Notes: generated by a model not told the origin, from the sequence alone. DNA of 24,115 nucleotides from JAVBOJ01 sp031550755 (GCA_031550755.1 JAVBOJ010000124.1:1-24115); one strand, 5' to 3'; positions 6,541 to 14,290 are shown, counted from the first letter of the stretch. Numbers and translations: made by a program.

Positions 6541-7279
6541 CCCGCAGACCCTCCAGCACCAGATTGTTGTCGGTGTAGTCGATGCTGTCAGTATACTGGG
6601 CGATCAGTGAGACCAGCCCGCCGGTGCCGGCGACCTTGAGGCCGGGATAGCCCATTTCGCGTTTCATGTTGTTCACGATGCACTCCACACTGCCCACAAA
6701 TCCATACACCGCCCCCGCTTGCATCTGCTCAACCGTGTTGACGCCGATGACCGAGCGGGGTTTTTTGATTTCCACGCGCGGCAACTTGGCCGCCTTGGCG
6801 AACAGCGCCTCCATGGAAATCTTGATGCCGGGGCAGATGACGCCACCCATGTATTCGCGCTTGTGGTTGAAGGCGTCCACCTTGGTGGCCGTGCCGAAAT
6901 CCACGACGATCAGCGGTGCGCCGTATGTTTCCATCGCGCCGACGGCGGTCACTGCACGGTCGACGCCCAGCGGTTCCTGCGCCAGATTGACAAGGCCGGT
7001 GGACAGGGTTTCCCCCACGACCAGCGGCGTCAGCTTCATATATTTATCGATGGCGTGCAGCAGGGTGTACATGAGCTGCGGCACCACCGAGCTGATGACC
7101 ACGTCGGTGATGCCCTCAAACGGCAGGGCAAAATGGTTGCAAAACTGGACGATATGCAAGCCGATCTCGTCGGCGGTGCGGGCGGCGTCGGTGGCCAGGC
7201 GGAACTTCGCCCGGAGCGCCGCGCCGTCATACAGGCCGAACACCAAGTTGGTGTTGCCCACATCGATCACCATCAGCAT
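6509..7279 (-). CDS. coaX: Type III pantothenate kinase
   Basis: 256 residues, standard length. It phosphorylates pantothenate with ATP in the first step of coenzyme A synthesis, in the cytoplasm; type III enzymes need a monovalent cation and resist CoA feedback. Motifs: the phosphate loop DVGNTN (6-11), GVDR (105-108) holding the catalytic aspartate D107, DFGTATK (127-133), GGVICPG (145-151) and the AALFxKAAKLPRVE-like stretch (157-170). Position 133 is Lys where many CoaX proteins have Thr (GTATT); adjacent residues are normal, so activity is likely. Start ATG 7279 lies 9 nt after AAGGAG; the alternative M3 is too far. It follows the phosphodiesterase gene by 6 nt (same operon) and collides tail to tail with the glycosyltransferase gene. 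Confidence 0.95.
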   Translation of the reverse strand: MLMVIDVGNTNLVFGLYDGAALRAKFRLATDAARTADEIGLHIVQFCNHFALPFEGITDVVISSVVPQLMYTLLHAIDKYMKLTPLVVGETLSTGLVNLAQEPLGVDRAVTAVGAMETYGAPLIVVDFGTATKVDAFNHKREYMGGVICPGIKISMEALFAKAAKLPRVEIKKPRSVIGVNTVEQMQAGAVYGFVGSVECIVNNMKREMGYPGLKVAGTGGLVSLIAQYTDSIDYTDNNLVLEGLRVIFARRQSVS

Positions 7280-7285
7280 AACGGT

Positions 7286-7768
7286 TTACTCCTTCGCATA
7301 TGGAATGATGACAGGGGAGAGGCTCCCGCGGCTCGTTTCGATCAGGCCGTAAGACGGGCCGCCCAGCCTCGGGTGGGACGGGCTGCCGGGATTGAACAGG
7401 GTGAGCCCGGCCTCCGTCCGGCAGAGGGCGGTATGGGTGTGCCCAAACAGGCATAGCTTGGCACCGGAAGCCCTTGCGGCATCGGTCAGCCGGGAAAGCT
7501 CCCGCTTGACGCCGTGCAAATGCCCGTGGGTCAGATAGACCGGGACGCCGTCCACCGTTTCCAGCCGCACCGGCGGGTTTTGCGAAACAAAATCACAGTT
7601 GCCCGGCACGGTAAAAAGCGGCAGATCGGGGAAGTTCAGCCGCACGGACAGCGTATCGCGCTCATGGTCGCCGAGGTGAAAGAGCGCGTCGGGGCGGTGA
7701 CGCTCCACAAGGGCGGGCAGACCGCCGGCGACGCCGTGGGTGTCCGAGATGATAAGCCATACAGGCAT
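7286..7768 (-). CDS. YfcE/MJ0936-family metallophosphodiesterase
   Basis: 160 residues, the usual size of small calcineurin-like phosphodiesterases. All metal-binding blocks are present in order: SDTHG (8-12), GDHERD (33-38), GNCD (56-59), THGH (80-83), GHTH (109-112), then the typical NPGS (126-129). Family members hydrolyse simple phosphodiesters with Mn2+ or similar ions in vitro; the natural substrate is unknown. In many Firmicutes a relative sits with the RdgB/Ham1-type pyrophosphatase, which is not seen here. ATG 7768 is the only sensible start, although GGGAGG lies about 13 nt upstream, longer than usual. Reading further upstream in frame crosses the opposite-strand small gene and is not coding. 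Operon with coaX. Confidence 0.9.
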   Translation of the reverse strand: MPVWLIISDTHGVAGGLPALVERHRPDALFHLGDHERDTLSVRLNFPDLPLFTVPGNCDFVSQNPPVRLETVDGVPVYLTHGHLHGVKRELSRLTDAARASGAKLCLFGHTHTALCRTEAGLTLFNPGSPSHPRLGGPSYGLIETSRGSLSPVIIPYAKE

Positions 7769-7772
7769 GGGT

Positions 7773-7800
7773 ACAATTTCGCCTCCCTGGCGCATATACT
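7773..7800 (+). promoter_or_regulatory. Candidate promoter of small-protein trio
   Basis: CATATACT (7793-7800) fits the sporulation sigma-E -10 pattern CATACAHT at seven of eight positions; ACAATTT (7773-7779), 13 nt before it, is a weak match to the sigma-E -35. The same bases also offer a sigma-A reading (TATACT at 7795-7800, TACAAT 17 nt upstream). Which sigma factor is used cannot be decided from sequence. Confidence 0.3.
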
Positions 7801-7835
7801 GTGAGTGGACTGAATAAAAGCGGAGGTGAAACCAC

Positions 7836-8108
7836 ATGGCATATGATCTCGAAGCGCTGGGAATGCTGCTTTCGCGCTCTGGGAAATCCACGGGGTCTTT
7901 CGACAAATACAAGGCGCTGCTGGATACGCCGGAAGGAAAAAAGGTATTGCAAAATCTCTCCGGCGAGGGGGGCGACGCGCTCAAAAAAGCGGCCGGTGAA
8001 GCGGCCAAGGGCGATGCCGACGCCGCCAAAAAGCTCATCATGAACCTGCTCTCCACCAAGGAAGGAGCCGCTTTGGCCAAGCAAATCATGGAACTCAGCA
8101 AACAATAA
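7836..8108 (+). CDS. Small helical protein of unknown function (trio member 1)
   Basis: 90 residues, no family recognised. ATG 7836 follows an excellent GGAGGTG site by 7 nt, so it is surely translated. The protein is soluble, alanine/lysine-rich and probably all helical, without membrane segments. It holds a repeated motif: residues 28-43 (LLDTPEGKKVLQNLSG) and 71-89 (LLSTKEGAALAKQIMELSK). A related motif begins the next protein. It is the first of three tightly spaced small genes ending at a strong terminator. The set resembles small uncharacterised proteins I associate with spore-forming Clostridia; a sporulation or envelope role is a guess. Confidence 0.8.
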   Translation: MAYDLEALGMLLSRSGKSTGSFDKYKALLDTPEGKKVLQNLSGEGGDALKKAAGEAAKGDADAAKKLIMNLLSTKEGAALAKQIMELSKQ

Positions 8109-8147
8109 TATCTTTTCTGAAAGACAGAAGAAAGTGACGATGTGCCC

Positions 8148-8522
8148 ATGGACGGACTGGAAGAAAAATTAAATGCCTTTCTCAGCTCGCCTGACGCCAT
8201 GGAAAAGGTCATGGGGATGGCAAAATCGCTGGGAGTCGGGTCAAAGGAAGAGTCCCCGCCGGAACCCTCTGTCTCCGGCGGCACAGGTGGGCTGCTCGAC
8301 GGGCTTGCGGGGCTGGATCCCAAGCTGTTGTCTAGCGTCATGAAGCTCATGTCGGAATACAACTCCGGCAGCGATCACAGGGAAAAACTGCTGCTTTCCC
8401 TCCGACCGTATGTACGCAACGAACGACAGCAAAAACTGGATCGTGCGGCCCAGATCATACGGCTGGCCCGCACGGTCAAAAGCGGGCTCAATGTATTCGG
8501 AGGAGGTGGAGAAGATGTATAG
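8148..8522 (+). CDS. Small helical protein of unknown function (trio member 2)
   Basis: 124 residues if started at ATG 8148; a GTG at 8142 would add two residues and is better spaced from a weak AGAAGAAAG site, so the exact start is open. Residues 11-29 (FLSSPDAMEKVMGMAKSLG) echo the repeat of the preceding protein. A Gly/Pro/Ser linker (30-52) leads to a second helical region: LDPKLLSSVMKLMSEYN, then a basic stretch at about 84-110 with LLLSLRPYVRNERQQKLDRA. It ends in a GGGG-acidic tail. No catalytic motif is visible. Gap to the upstream gene is 39 nt; the downstream gene begins 8 nt before its stop. Confidence 0.8.
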   Translation: MDGLEEKLNAFLSSPDAMEKVMGMAKSLGVGSKEESPPEPSVSGGTGGLLDGLAGLDPKLLSSVMKLMSEYNSGSDHREKLLLSLRPYVRNERQQKLDRAAQIIRLARTVKSGLNVFGGGGEDV

Positions 8523-8823
8523 CCGGTATACGGGCAACCCGCTGGACGCGGTGCCCAGTATTCAGGAGTTCCGCCGCAGGGAAAGGGAACCGGAGCCGGC
8601 GCTGGCGCCGCCTCCCCCGCCGCCCCAGATTCCGGCCGCGCGCGGGGGATTTCTGCGCGGCGGCGGACTGGGGAAATCGTTTTCGGGACTGCTCAAAAAC
8701 TTCCGCATCGATTGGGACAGCGGGGATATCCTGCTCATTCTCATTTTGCTGTTCCTCTCGATGGAGGGCGATGACGACGAGCTGCTCATCATCATGGCGC
8801 TCGCGCTGATTATGGGGTTTTGA
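8515..8823 (+). CDS. Small Pro-rich protein with C-terminal hydrophobic hairpin (trio member 3)
   Basis: 102 residues. ATG 8515 is chosen because GGAGG lies 8 nt upstream, inside the previous gene; the 8-nt overlap implies coupling. Layout: basic N-terminus (1-28), polyproline stretch (31-40, six prolines in a row), Gly/Arg-rich piece (43-53), then FRIDWDSGD and two hydrophobic runs (72-82 and 90-102) separated by an acidic MEGDDDE turn. That C-terminal end looks like a short membrane hairpin or a self-assembling helix pair. No named family recognised. It ends directly at GF, four bases before a pair of hairpins. Confidence 0.78.
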   Translation: MYSRYTGNPLDAVPSIQEFRRREREPEPALAPPPPPPQIPAARGGFLRGGGLGKSFSGLLKNFRIDWDSGDILLILILLFLSMEGDDDELLIIMALALIMGF

Positions 8824-8826
8824 AAG

Positions 8827-8852
8827 GCATTTCAATGCCCGCATTGAAATGC
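8827..8852. repeat. 12-bp perfect inverted repeat after the small-protein trio
   Basis: GCATTTCAATGC and GCATTGAAATGC are perfect inverse copies separated by CC, starting 4 nt after the stop of the third small gene. It has no T tract, so by itself it is a poor terminator. It may stabilise the 3' end of the message or bind a protein; no function can be assigned. Confidence 0.75.
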
Positions 8853-8866
8853 GATACAACAAGGGT

Positions 8867-8899
8867 AAATTTCCGGCGGAATGAATCCGCCGGAAATTT
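8867..8899. terminator. Bidirectional terminator between converging operons
   Basis: A 14-bp perfect stem (AAATTTCCGGCGGA / TCCGCCGGAAATTT) with a 5-nt loop lies between the plus-strand trio and the minus-strand operon ending at 8907. The GC core with A/T flanks gives a U-rich 3' side on both strands (TTTGATTATTTT on plus). It serves both converging units. Confidence 0.85.
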
Positions 8900-8906
8900 G
8901 ATTATT

Positions 8907-9737
8907 TTACGGCGTCCTGGCCAGCACATCCATGGCCAAATTGTTGTCGGGCAACAGGAACACCTCGTCGGCCGGGCGGCTTTCGTCTACCGAGGTCAGG
9001 GTGCAGCGATAGGTGGTGACGCCGGCGCACTGGGTTTCGGTCTTGACCAGCAGGCCGTTTTCCAGGGAAATCCAATATTCGGTCACATAGGACGAGCCCT
9101 TCACCCCGGCCTTGACGTAAATACAGGGGACGTTCTCGTCCAGCAGGGCGTAATCGGCGGTTTGGATCGACTCGGGCGGCAGCGCCAGCACATCCTCATA
9201 GGTGGGCAGCTCGGCGGCGTCGTCGGCGGTGATGTTGTCGCCCAAGGCGATGTTGGTGATGGGCAGCGGCGCGGTGGCCGACCACAAAAGCACCCTGTCC
9301 ATGCCCATAATCACATATTTTTCGGCCTTGTCGTGCAGGTCGAAAATTTCGATTTTGGTGACCCCGTCGCGCACCCAAACGTTGCGCAAAAAGGTCTGCG
9401 AGCCGCCCTTCCAGTACAGCGCAAACGTCCACTCACCGTGATAGGCCTCCGGCCGCGACAGTCCCCGGATGATCTCCTGCACATTGTCGACGCTGACCTC
9501 CACCCGGACAATCGGCGAGGGGGAGGGCGACGGCGACAGGGAAACGGGGGGAGAGAGATCCGGTGAAGCGCTGCCGGGCGGGCTTTCCGAGGCGGATGAA
9601 ACCTCCGGCGGCGGAGAGGGCAGCTCAATGGGCAGCACATCCCGCCCCGAAGACAAAACGGACACCACCAAAAACGCCACCAAAAGCAAGGCCGTGGCGC
9701 TCAAGGTCAGCAGCAGACGAATACGGTTTTCCTTCAT
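8907..9737 (-). CDS. Membrane-anchored protein with LolA-like predicted domain
   Basis: 276 residues from ATG 9737. A single hydrophobic segment (7-29) without a lipobox cysteine anchors it, followed by a Pro/Ser-rich linker (36-76) like a wall-spanning stalk. The outer domain (80-276) is rich in beta patterns: WTFALYWKGGSQTFLRNVWV, then KAEKYVIMGMDRVLLW, and VTEYWISLENGLLVKTETQ. The order resembles the LolA/RseB-like fold of outer-surface sorting or sensing proteins; this is a fold guess, not a family match. The stop of wecB overlaps its ATG (ATGA), with GGAGGAG 11 nt upstream. Placed last in an operon with tagO and wecB, it may help handle a lipid-linked or wall polymer outside the cell. 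The strong hairpin at 8867-8899 ends the unit. Confidence 0.72.
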   Translation of the reverse strand: MKENRIRLLLTLSATALLLVAFLVVSVLSSGRDVLPIELPSPPPEVSSASESPPGSASPDLSPPVSLSPSPSPSPIVRVEVSVDNVQEIIRGLSRPEAYHGEWTFALYWKGGSQTFLRNVWVRDGVTKIEIFDLHDKAEKYVIMGMDRVLLWSATAPLPITNIALGDNITADDAAELPTYEDVLALPPESIQTADYALLDENVPCIYVKAGVKGSSYVTEYWISLENGLLVKTETQCAGVTTYRCTLTSVDESRPADEVFLLPDNNLAMDVLARTP

Positions 9738-10885
9738 AGCGCACGAAACTCCTCCGGTTTGTCGGGACTGCGCCCGAAGTGCCACAATATGGCCTGTACG
9801 ATACGGCGGGAAGCGTGCCCGTCGCCGTAGGGATTGACCGCCTGCGCCATGGCGCTGTAGGCGGCGGGATCGGTCAGCAGCTCGGACGTCATCGAGAAGA
9901 TCACCCCGGCGTCCACGCCGGCCAGCTTGACCGTGCCGGCGGTGACGGCCTCCGGGCGTTCGGTCTCGCGGCGCAGCACCAGCACCGGCTTGCCCAGCGC
10001 CGGCGCTTCCTCCTGCAATCCGCCCGAATCGGTCAACACCAAATGACAGCGTGCCATGAGATTGTGCATTTCATGCACCGGCAGCGGCGGGAACAGGTCG
10101 GCGCGCGGGTGCGCGCCCAGCCGGTCGTGAATCATGTCCGACACCGCCGGGTTAGGATGCACCGGCAGCACGATGCGCACATCGGGGAAGGTGTCCAGCA
10201 GATGACAGAGCGCGTCGAGTATCTGAGAAAACGGCTGCCCCCAGTTTTCCCGCCGGTGGGCGGTCACCAGAATGATCCGCTCCCGGTCAAAGGGGAGTGA
10301 TTGCAGTAGCGGGGTGGAGAAGGCGTAATCCGGCGCGACGGTGAGCCGCAGCGCGTCGATAACCGTGTTGCCGGTGACAAATAAGCCGTTCTGGATACCT
10401 TCGCGCACAAGGTTTTCCCGGTTCGTTCCCGTGGGGCAGAAATGCAGGTCGGCCAGGCGCCCCACCATCGTGCGGTTGGTCTCCTCCGGAAAGGGCGCGT
10501 ATTTGTCCCCGGTGCGCAGGCCGGCCTCCACATGCCCCACAGGGATTTTGTGGTAAAACGCCGCCAGCGCCCCGGCGAAGGTGGTCGAGGTGTCCCCATG
10601 CACCAGCACGAGATCGGGTTTTTCGCGCGAAAACAGCGCGTCCAGCCCGGACAGCGCCTTGGTGGTGATGGTGGCCAAGCTCTGTCCCGGCTCCATGATG
10701 TTCAGATCATGGTCGGGCGTGATGGAAAACAGCGACAGCACCTGATCCAGCATCTCCCGGTGCTGGGCGGTGACGGCGCAAAGCGCCTCGATGTCCGGGC
10801 AGGTTGAGAGCGCCCGGTGCAGCGGGGCCATTTTGATGGCCTCCGGCCGGGTGCCGAAGATGGTCATCACTTTGAGTTTTGTCAT
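9734..10885 (-). CDS. wecB: UDP-N-acetylglucosamine 2-epimerase (non-hydrolysing)
   Basis: 383 residues, normal length. It converts UDP-GlcNAc to UDP-ManNAc in the cytoplasm, for teichoic-acid-like or secondary wall polymers. Motifs of the family are intact: GTRPEAIKMAP (11-21), HGDTST (96-101), HVEAGLRT (118-125), the catalytic-region EETNR (134-138), HRREN (210-214), TDSGGLQEE (285-293) and RRETERPE (305-312). ATG 10885 is preferred, with AGGTG 5 nt upstream, over a TTG ten codons earlier. It sits 42 nt after tagO and shares an ATGA overlap with the anchored protein gene downstream. Together with tagO it covers the first steps of linkage-unit synthesis, ManNAc being the second sugar in many Gram-positive wall polymers. 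Also called mnaA. Confidence 0.95.
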   Translation of the reverse strand: MTKLKVMTIFGTRPEAIKMAPLHRALSTCPDIEALCAVTAQHREMLDQVLSLFSITPDHDLNIMEPGQSLATITTKALSGLDALFSREKPDLVLVHGDTSTTFAGALAAFYHKIPVGHVEAGLRTGDKYAPFPEETNRTMVGRLADLHFCPTGTNRENLVREGIQNGLFVTGNTVIDALRLTVAPDYAFSTPLLQSLPFDRERIILVTAHRRENWGQPFSQILDALCHLLDTFPDVRIVLPVHPNPAVSDMIHDRLGAHPRADLFPPLPVHEMHNLMARCHLVLTDSGGLQEEAPALGKPVLVLRRETERPEAVTAGTVKLAGVDAGVIFSMTSELLTDPAAYSAMAQAVNPYGDGHASRRIVQAILWHFGRSPDKPEEFRAL

Positions 10886-10927
10886 AGCACACCTGCCCGA
10901 TTTAATAATTTCCAAAAAACAGAGGGC

Positions 10928-12043
10928 TTAGTCCTCTTTCGGAGGTTCGGCCGACTCGGAAGGCTCGGCGGGCTCCTCCGGCGGCGGCGGAGCCTGCCCG
11001 TTTTTGCCGCCGAACAGCACGCGGTATCCCACCGCGACGGCCACAATGACCGCCACGATAAACACCATGGTTTTGACCTCGCCCGAGGTGGTCAGCAGCA
11101 CGGCCGCAAGGCCCAGCACAGCCGACAGGGTGTACAGGATGGCCACCGACTGCTTTTGGGAAAAGCCCATGTCGATCAGCTTGTGGTGAACATGGCTGCG
11201 GTCGGCCGACATGGGGCTTTTGCCCTTGGACAGCCGCCGGAACACGGCGAACAGGGTGTCAAAAATGGGCAATCCCAGAATGAGAAAGGGCACGGCAAAC
11301 GAAATAATGGTGTAAAATTTGAACAAGCCCTGTACACTGACCGCGGCGAGGATATACCCCAAAAAGGTCGCGCCGGTGTCGCCCATAAACATCTTGGCGG
11401 GGTTGCGGTTGTAAGGCAAAAAGCCGATGCACGACCCAGCCAGCGCCGCCATGACGATGGCCCAGGTGGGCTCCGAAAGCAGGATGGCGATGACCATCAG
11501 CGACACCGAGGCGATGGTGGACACGCCGGCGGCCAGCCCGTCCAGCCCGTCAATCAGATTGACCGAATTGGTGATGGCAACCATCCAAATGACCGTGATG
11601 GGGATGGAAAACACGCCGAGATCAACAAATTGCGCCTCGGCGCTGAAGGAAAACGGGTTGGAAAAGCGCGACAGCACCACGCCGTGCAAAATGGGGATCA
11701 GGGTGGCGACGACCTGAAAAAACAGCTTGACCCACGCGTTGAGACGCACCACGTCGTCGATGACGCCGAGCACCACGATGATAACCGAGCCGAGCAGTAT
11801 GCCCTGCAATGGTTTGTCGATTTCGGCAAACAGCAGTACGGCCACCAGAAATCCGAGAAAAATAGCAAGGCCGCCCAGCCGGGGGATGGGTACCTTGTGA
11901 ATCCGCCGCTCGTCCTGCGGCACGTCAATGGCGCCCACCGTGTGGGCGAACTGCTTGATCAGCGGCGAGGCCGCGAAGGACACCACGCCGCCCACCGCAA
12001 ATGTAAAAAGCGCGAACAGGATGCGCTGCAACTCTTCCGACAT
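10928..12043 (-). CDS. tagO: Undecaprenyl-phosphate GlcNAc-1-phosphate transferase (TagO/WecA)
   Basis: 371 residues, about eleven membrane helices, PNPT (MraY/WecA) superfamily. It transfers GlcNAc-1-phosphate from UDP-GlcNAc to undecaprenyl phosphate, the committed step of wall teichoic acid or other lipid-linked polymers. Visible motifs: DERRIHKVPIPRLGG (44-58), the Mg2+-binding DD at 96-97, NSVNLIDGLDGLAAG (159-173), NPAKMFMGDTG (214-224) and the HVHH loop (284-287), which favours WecA/TagO over MraY. The C-terminal 20 residues are an unusual Pro/Glu-rich tail (APPPPEEPAEP...) likely in the cytoplasm. ATG 12043 has GGGGGGAG 4 nt upstream. It begins 23 nt after trpS, in the same operon as wecB. 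Confidence 0.95.
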   Translation of the reverse strand: MSEELQRILFALFTFAVGGVVSFAASPLIKQFAHTVGAIDVPQDERRIHKVPIPRLGGLAIFLGFLVAVLLFAEIDKPLQGILLGSVIIVVLGVIDDVVRLNAWVKLFFQVVATLIPILHGVVLSRFSNPFSFSAEAQFVDLGVFSIPITVIWMVAITNSVNLIDGLDGLAAGVSTIASVSLMVIAILLSEPTWAIVMAALAGSCIGFLPYNRNPAKMFMGDTGATFLGYILAAVSVQGLFKFYTIISFAVPFLILGLPIFDTLFAVFRRLSKGKSPMSADRSHVHHKLIDMGFSQKQSVAILYTLSAVLGLAAVLLTTSGEVKTMVFIVAVIVAVAVGYRVLFGGKNGQAPPPPEEPAEPSESAEPPKED

Positions 12044-12066
12044 GAAACTCCCCCCGTTTCAGGACG

Positions 12067-13059
12067 TTATCGCTTGACGAAGCCGATGACCTCGCGCACG
12101 GCGCTCAGTGTTTTTTCGGCCAAAGCCTCTGCCTGATCGCGTCCCTGGCGCATCTCTTCCAAAAGATGATTCTCATCTTTGAGAATTCGCGCCGTTTCCT
12201 CCTGCATCGGAGCCAAAATCGCGCAAACCGCCTCGCCCACCGCCGGCTTGAAAGCGCCGTAGCCCAAGCCTTCGAACTCTTTCTCAATTTCGGGAAATGT
12301 CCGTCCGGTGCACAGCGAGTAGATCGACATGAGGTTGGATACGCCCGGCTTGTTGTCCGGGTCATAGCGCACCTGCGCGTCCGAGTCGGTGACGGCGCGC
12401 TTGAACTTCTTCATAATGGTATCGGGCGGGTCATTTAGCAGGATGTGTGACCCGGCGTTGGGGTCGGATTTGTCCATCTTGCGGGTCGGGTCAAGTAGGC
12501 TCATCACCCGCGCACCGACCGGCGGGATATAGGGCTCCGGAACGGTGAACACGTTGCCGTGCAGTCCGTTAAAGCGCAGCGCCACATCGCGCGCCAGCTC
12601 AAGATGCTGCTTTTGGTCGCCGCCGACCGGTACCAGCGACGACTGGTAGAGCAGGATGTCCGCCGCCATCAGGACGGGGTAATCCAGCAGCCCGGCGTTG
12701 ATGTTGTCGGCATGGGCGGCGGATTTTTCCTTAAACTGGGTCATGCGCGACAGCTCGCCCATCATGGTGTAGCAGTTGAGGATCCAAGTGAGCTCGGCGT
12801 GTTGCGGCACATGGCTTTGCACGAACAGGACGTTTTTTTTCGGATCCAGCCCGAGGGCAAACAGCATGGCATACAGCTCCATGGTTTGCCGGCGCAAAAG
12901 CGCCGGATCCCGCCGGACGGTGATGGCGTGCATGTCCACGACGCAGTACAGGCAGTCGTACTCATCCTGCAGCGCCACCCAGTTGCGGAAGGCACCGAGG
13001 TAATTGCCGATGGTCGGCGTGCCGCTGGGCTGCACCCCGCTAAAGATCCGTTTTTTCAT
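12067..13059 (-). CDS. trpS: Tryptophanyl-tRNA synthetase
   Basis: 330 residues, normal for bacterial TrpRS. It charges tRNA-Trp with tryptophan using ATP. Class I signatures are TIGN (16-19, in place of HIGH) after SGVQPSGTP, and KMDKS (194-198, in place of KMSKS). The tryptophan-site segments MMGELSRMTQFKEKS and VPVGGDQKQHLELARDVA are typical. The ATG at 13059 overlaps the aminotransferase stop (ATGA). In many Firmicutes trpS has a T-box leader; none can exist here because trpS has no untranslated leader of its own and the operon leader before the aminotransferase is only about 30 nt. It is followed 23 nt later by tagO. Confidence 0.97.
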   Translation of the reverse strand: MKKRIFSGVQPSGTPTIGNYLGAFRNWVALQDEYDCLYCVVDMHAITVRRDPALLRRQTMELYAMLFALGLDPKKNVLFVQSHVPQHAELTWILNCYTMMGELSRMTQFKEKSAAHADNINAGLLDYPVLMAADILLYQSSLVPVGGDQKQHLELARDVALRFNGLHGNVFTVPEPYIPPVGARVMSLLDPTRKMDKSDPNAGSHILLNDPPDTIMKKFKRAVTDSDAQVRYDPDNKPGVSNLMSIYSLCTGRTFPEIEKEFEGLGYGAFKPAVGEAVCAILAPMQEETARILKDENHLLEEMRQGRDQAEALAEKTLSAVREVIGFVKR

Positions 13060-14255
13060 ATGGCACCCCTCCCGAAAAGTTCATCCAACGCTTGCCCCAC
13101 AAGTGCCATGCCCCGGTCGATCTGCTCAAAGGTGGGCAGAGAAAAGTTGAGCCGGAACCCGCGCGAGGGCGCGCCGTCCTCGGCCGAAAAGGCCGATCCC
13201 GGCACCGCCGCCACCTTGCGGGCGGTCATGCGGCGGCAAAAATCGAAGCCGTCGTAGCCCTCCGGCAGAGTACACCACAAAAATAGACCGCCGTCGGGAC
13301 GGTGGCAGGTCAGGCGGTCGCGCCACGCCCCGGTGTGCGCGAACATCGCGTCACGCTTGCGGCGGTAAAGATTGCGGCATTCCAAAATATGAGAATCGAG
13401 GTCGTGCCGGTCGAGATACGCCGACACCAGCATCTGAAAAAACAAATTCGTATGCACGTCCGAGACCTGCTTGGCCACCGTCATTTTGGCGATCAAAGCT
13501 TTGGGCGCACAAGCAAAGCCCAGACGGATGCCGGGCGAAATGACCTTGGAATACGAGCCGAGGTAGATTACCCGCCCCTCGGTATCCATGCTCTTGAGGC
13601 TGGGCAGGGCGTCCCCGGAATAGCGCAGCTCGTGGTAGGGATCATCTTCCAGAATAACGACGTTTTTCCGGGCGCAAAGTTCCATGAGTTTTTGACGGCG
13701 TGCTAGCGGCATGGTCACCCCGGTGGGGTTCTGAAACGTCGGAATCGTATAGAGCGCCTTGATGTTCGGGTGTTTTCCCAAAAGATTCTCAAAATTGAGA
13801 ATATCCATGCCGTTTTCGTCGGTCGGGACGCCGATCAGCTTGACGCCGTAAGAGCGCAGGCCGTTGAGCGCGCCGATGAAGCTGGGATCCTCGCAGGCCA
13901 CCCAATCGCCCTCGTTGAACAGCGCCTTGGCCGCCAGCTCCAAGCCCTGCTGACCGCCCGAGGTGATCAGCACCTCGTCGTCCGGCCCGCCGGTGTTGTA
14001 TTGGCCGCGCAAACGCGCCGCCGTCTGCTCGCGCAGCGGCCCATAGCCTTCGGTAATGCCGTATTGCAGGGCAGTGTCCGACTGTTTGGCAAAAATCTCC
14101 GCGGCGATTTCGGCCATTTCGGCGGCGGGAAAGGTATCGGGCGAAGGGCTGCCGGCGGCCAGCGAAATGACCTCCGGATCGGCCAATGTTTTGAAGATCT
14201 CACGAATCGCCGACGGTTGCAAGCCGGAAATGCGATCGGAAAAGGAAAACTGCAT
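13056..14255 (-). CDS. Class I/II PLP aminotransferase (LysN/AAT-like)
   Basis: 399 residues from ATG 14255 (GGGAGG 8 nt upstream); the open frame continues upstream into the intergenic region but that part is not protein-like. Fold-type I enzyme: SLAAGSPSPDTFP (31-43), SGGQQGLELAAK (99-110), NPTG (176-179), EDDPYHELRY (203-212), PLP lysine K237 in GSYSKVISPGIRLGF, and R368 for the substrate carboxylate. The SAIREIFK start and overall pattern match the 2-aminoadipate/aromatic aminotransferase group related to the MocR catalytic domain. The reaction swaps an amino group from an amino acid to a 2-oxo acid; substrate not determinable. Leading gene of an operon with trpS, coupled by ATGA, which makes an aromatic substrate attractive but unproven. 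Confidence 0.9.
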   Translation of the reverse strand: MQFSFSDRISGLQPSAIREIFKTLADPEVISLAAGSPSPDTFPAAEMAEIAAEIFAKQSDTALQYGITEGYGPLREQTAARLRGQYNTGGPDDEVLITSGGQQGLELAAKALFNEGDWVACEDPSFIGALNGLRSYGVKLIGVPTDENGMDILNFENLLGKHPNIKALYTIPTFQNPTGVTMPLARRQKLMELCARKNVVILEDDPYHELRYSGDALPSLKSMDTEGRVIYLGSYSKVISPGIRLGFACAPKALIAKMTVAKQVSDVHTNLFFQMLVSAYLDRHDLDSHILECRNLYRRKRDAMFAHTGAWRDRLTCHRPDGGLFLWCTLPEGYDGFDFCRRMTARKVAAVPGSAFSAEDGAPSRGFRLNFSLPTFEQIDRGMALVGQALDELFGRGAI

Positions 14256-14290
14256 AAATCGTCCCTCCCTGTGACAAACTGTCGTTTCCC

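Noticed and set aside
7769..8362. Long N-terminal extension of the phosphodiesterase frame
   Set aside because: It is antisense to two small plus-strand genes, Ser/Pro-rich and unlike the family, whose members start right before the SDTHG motif.
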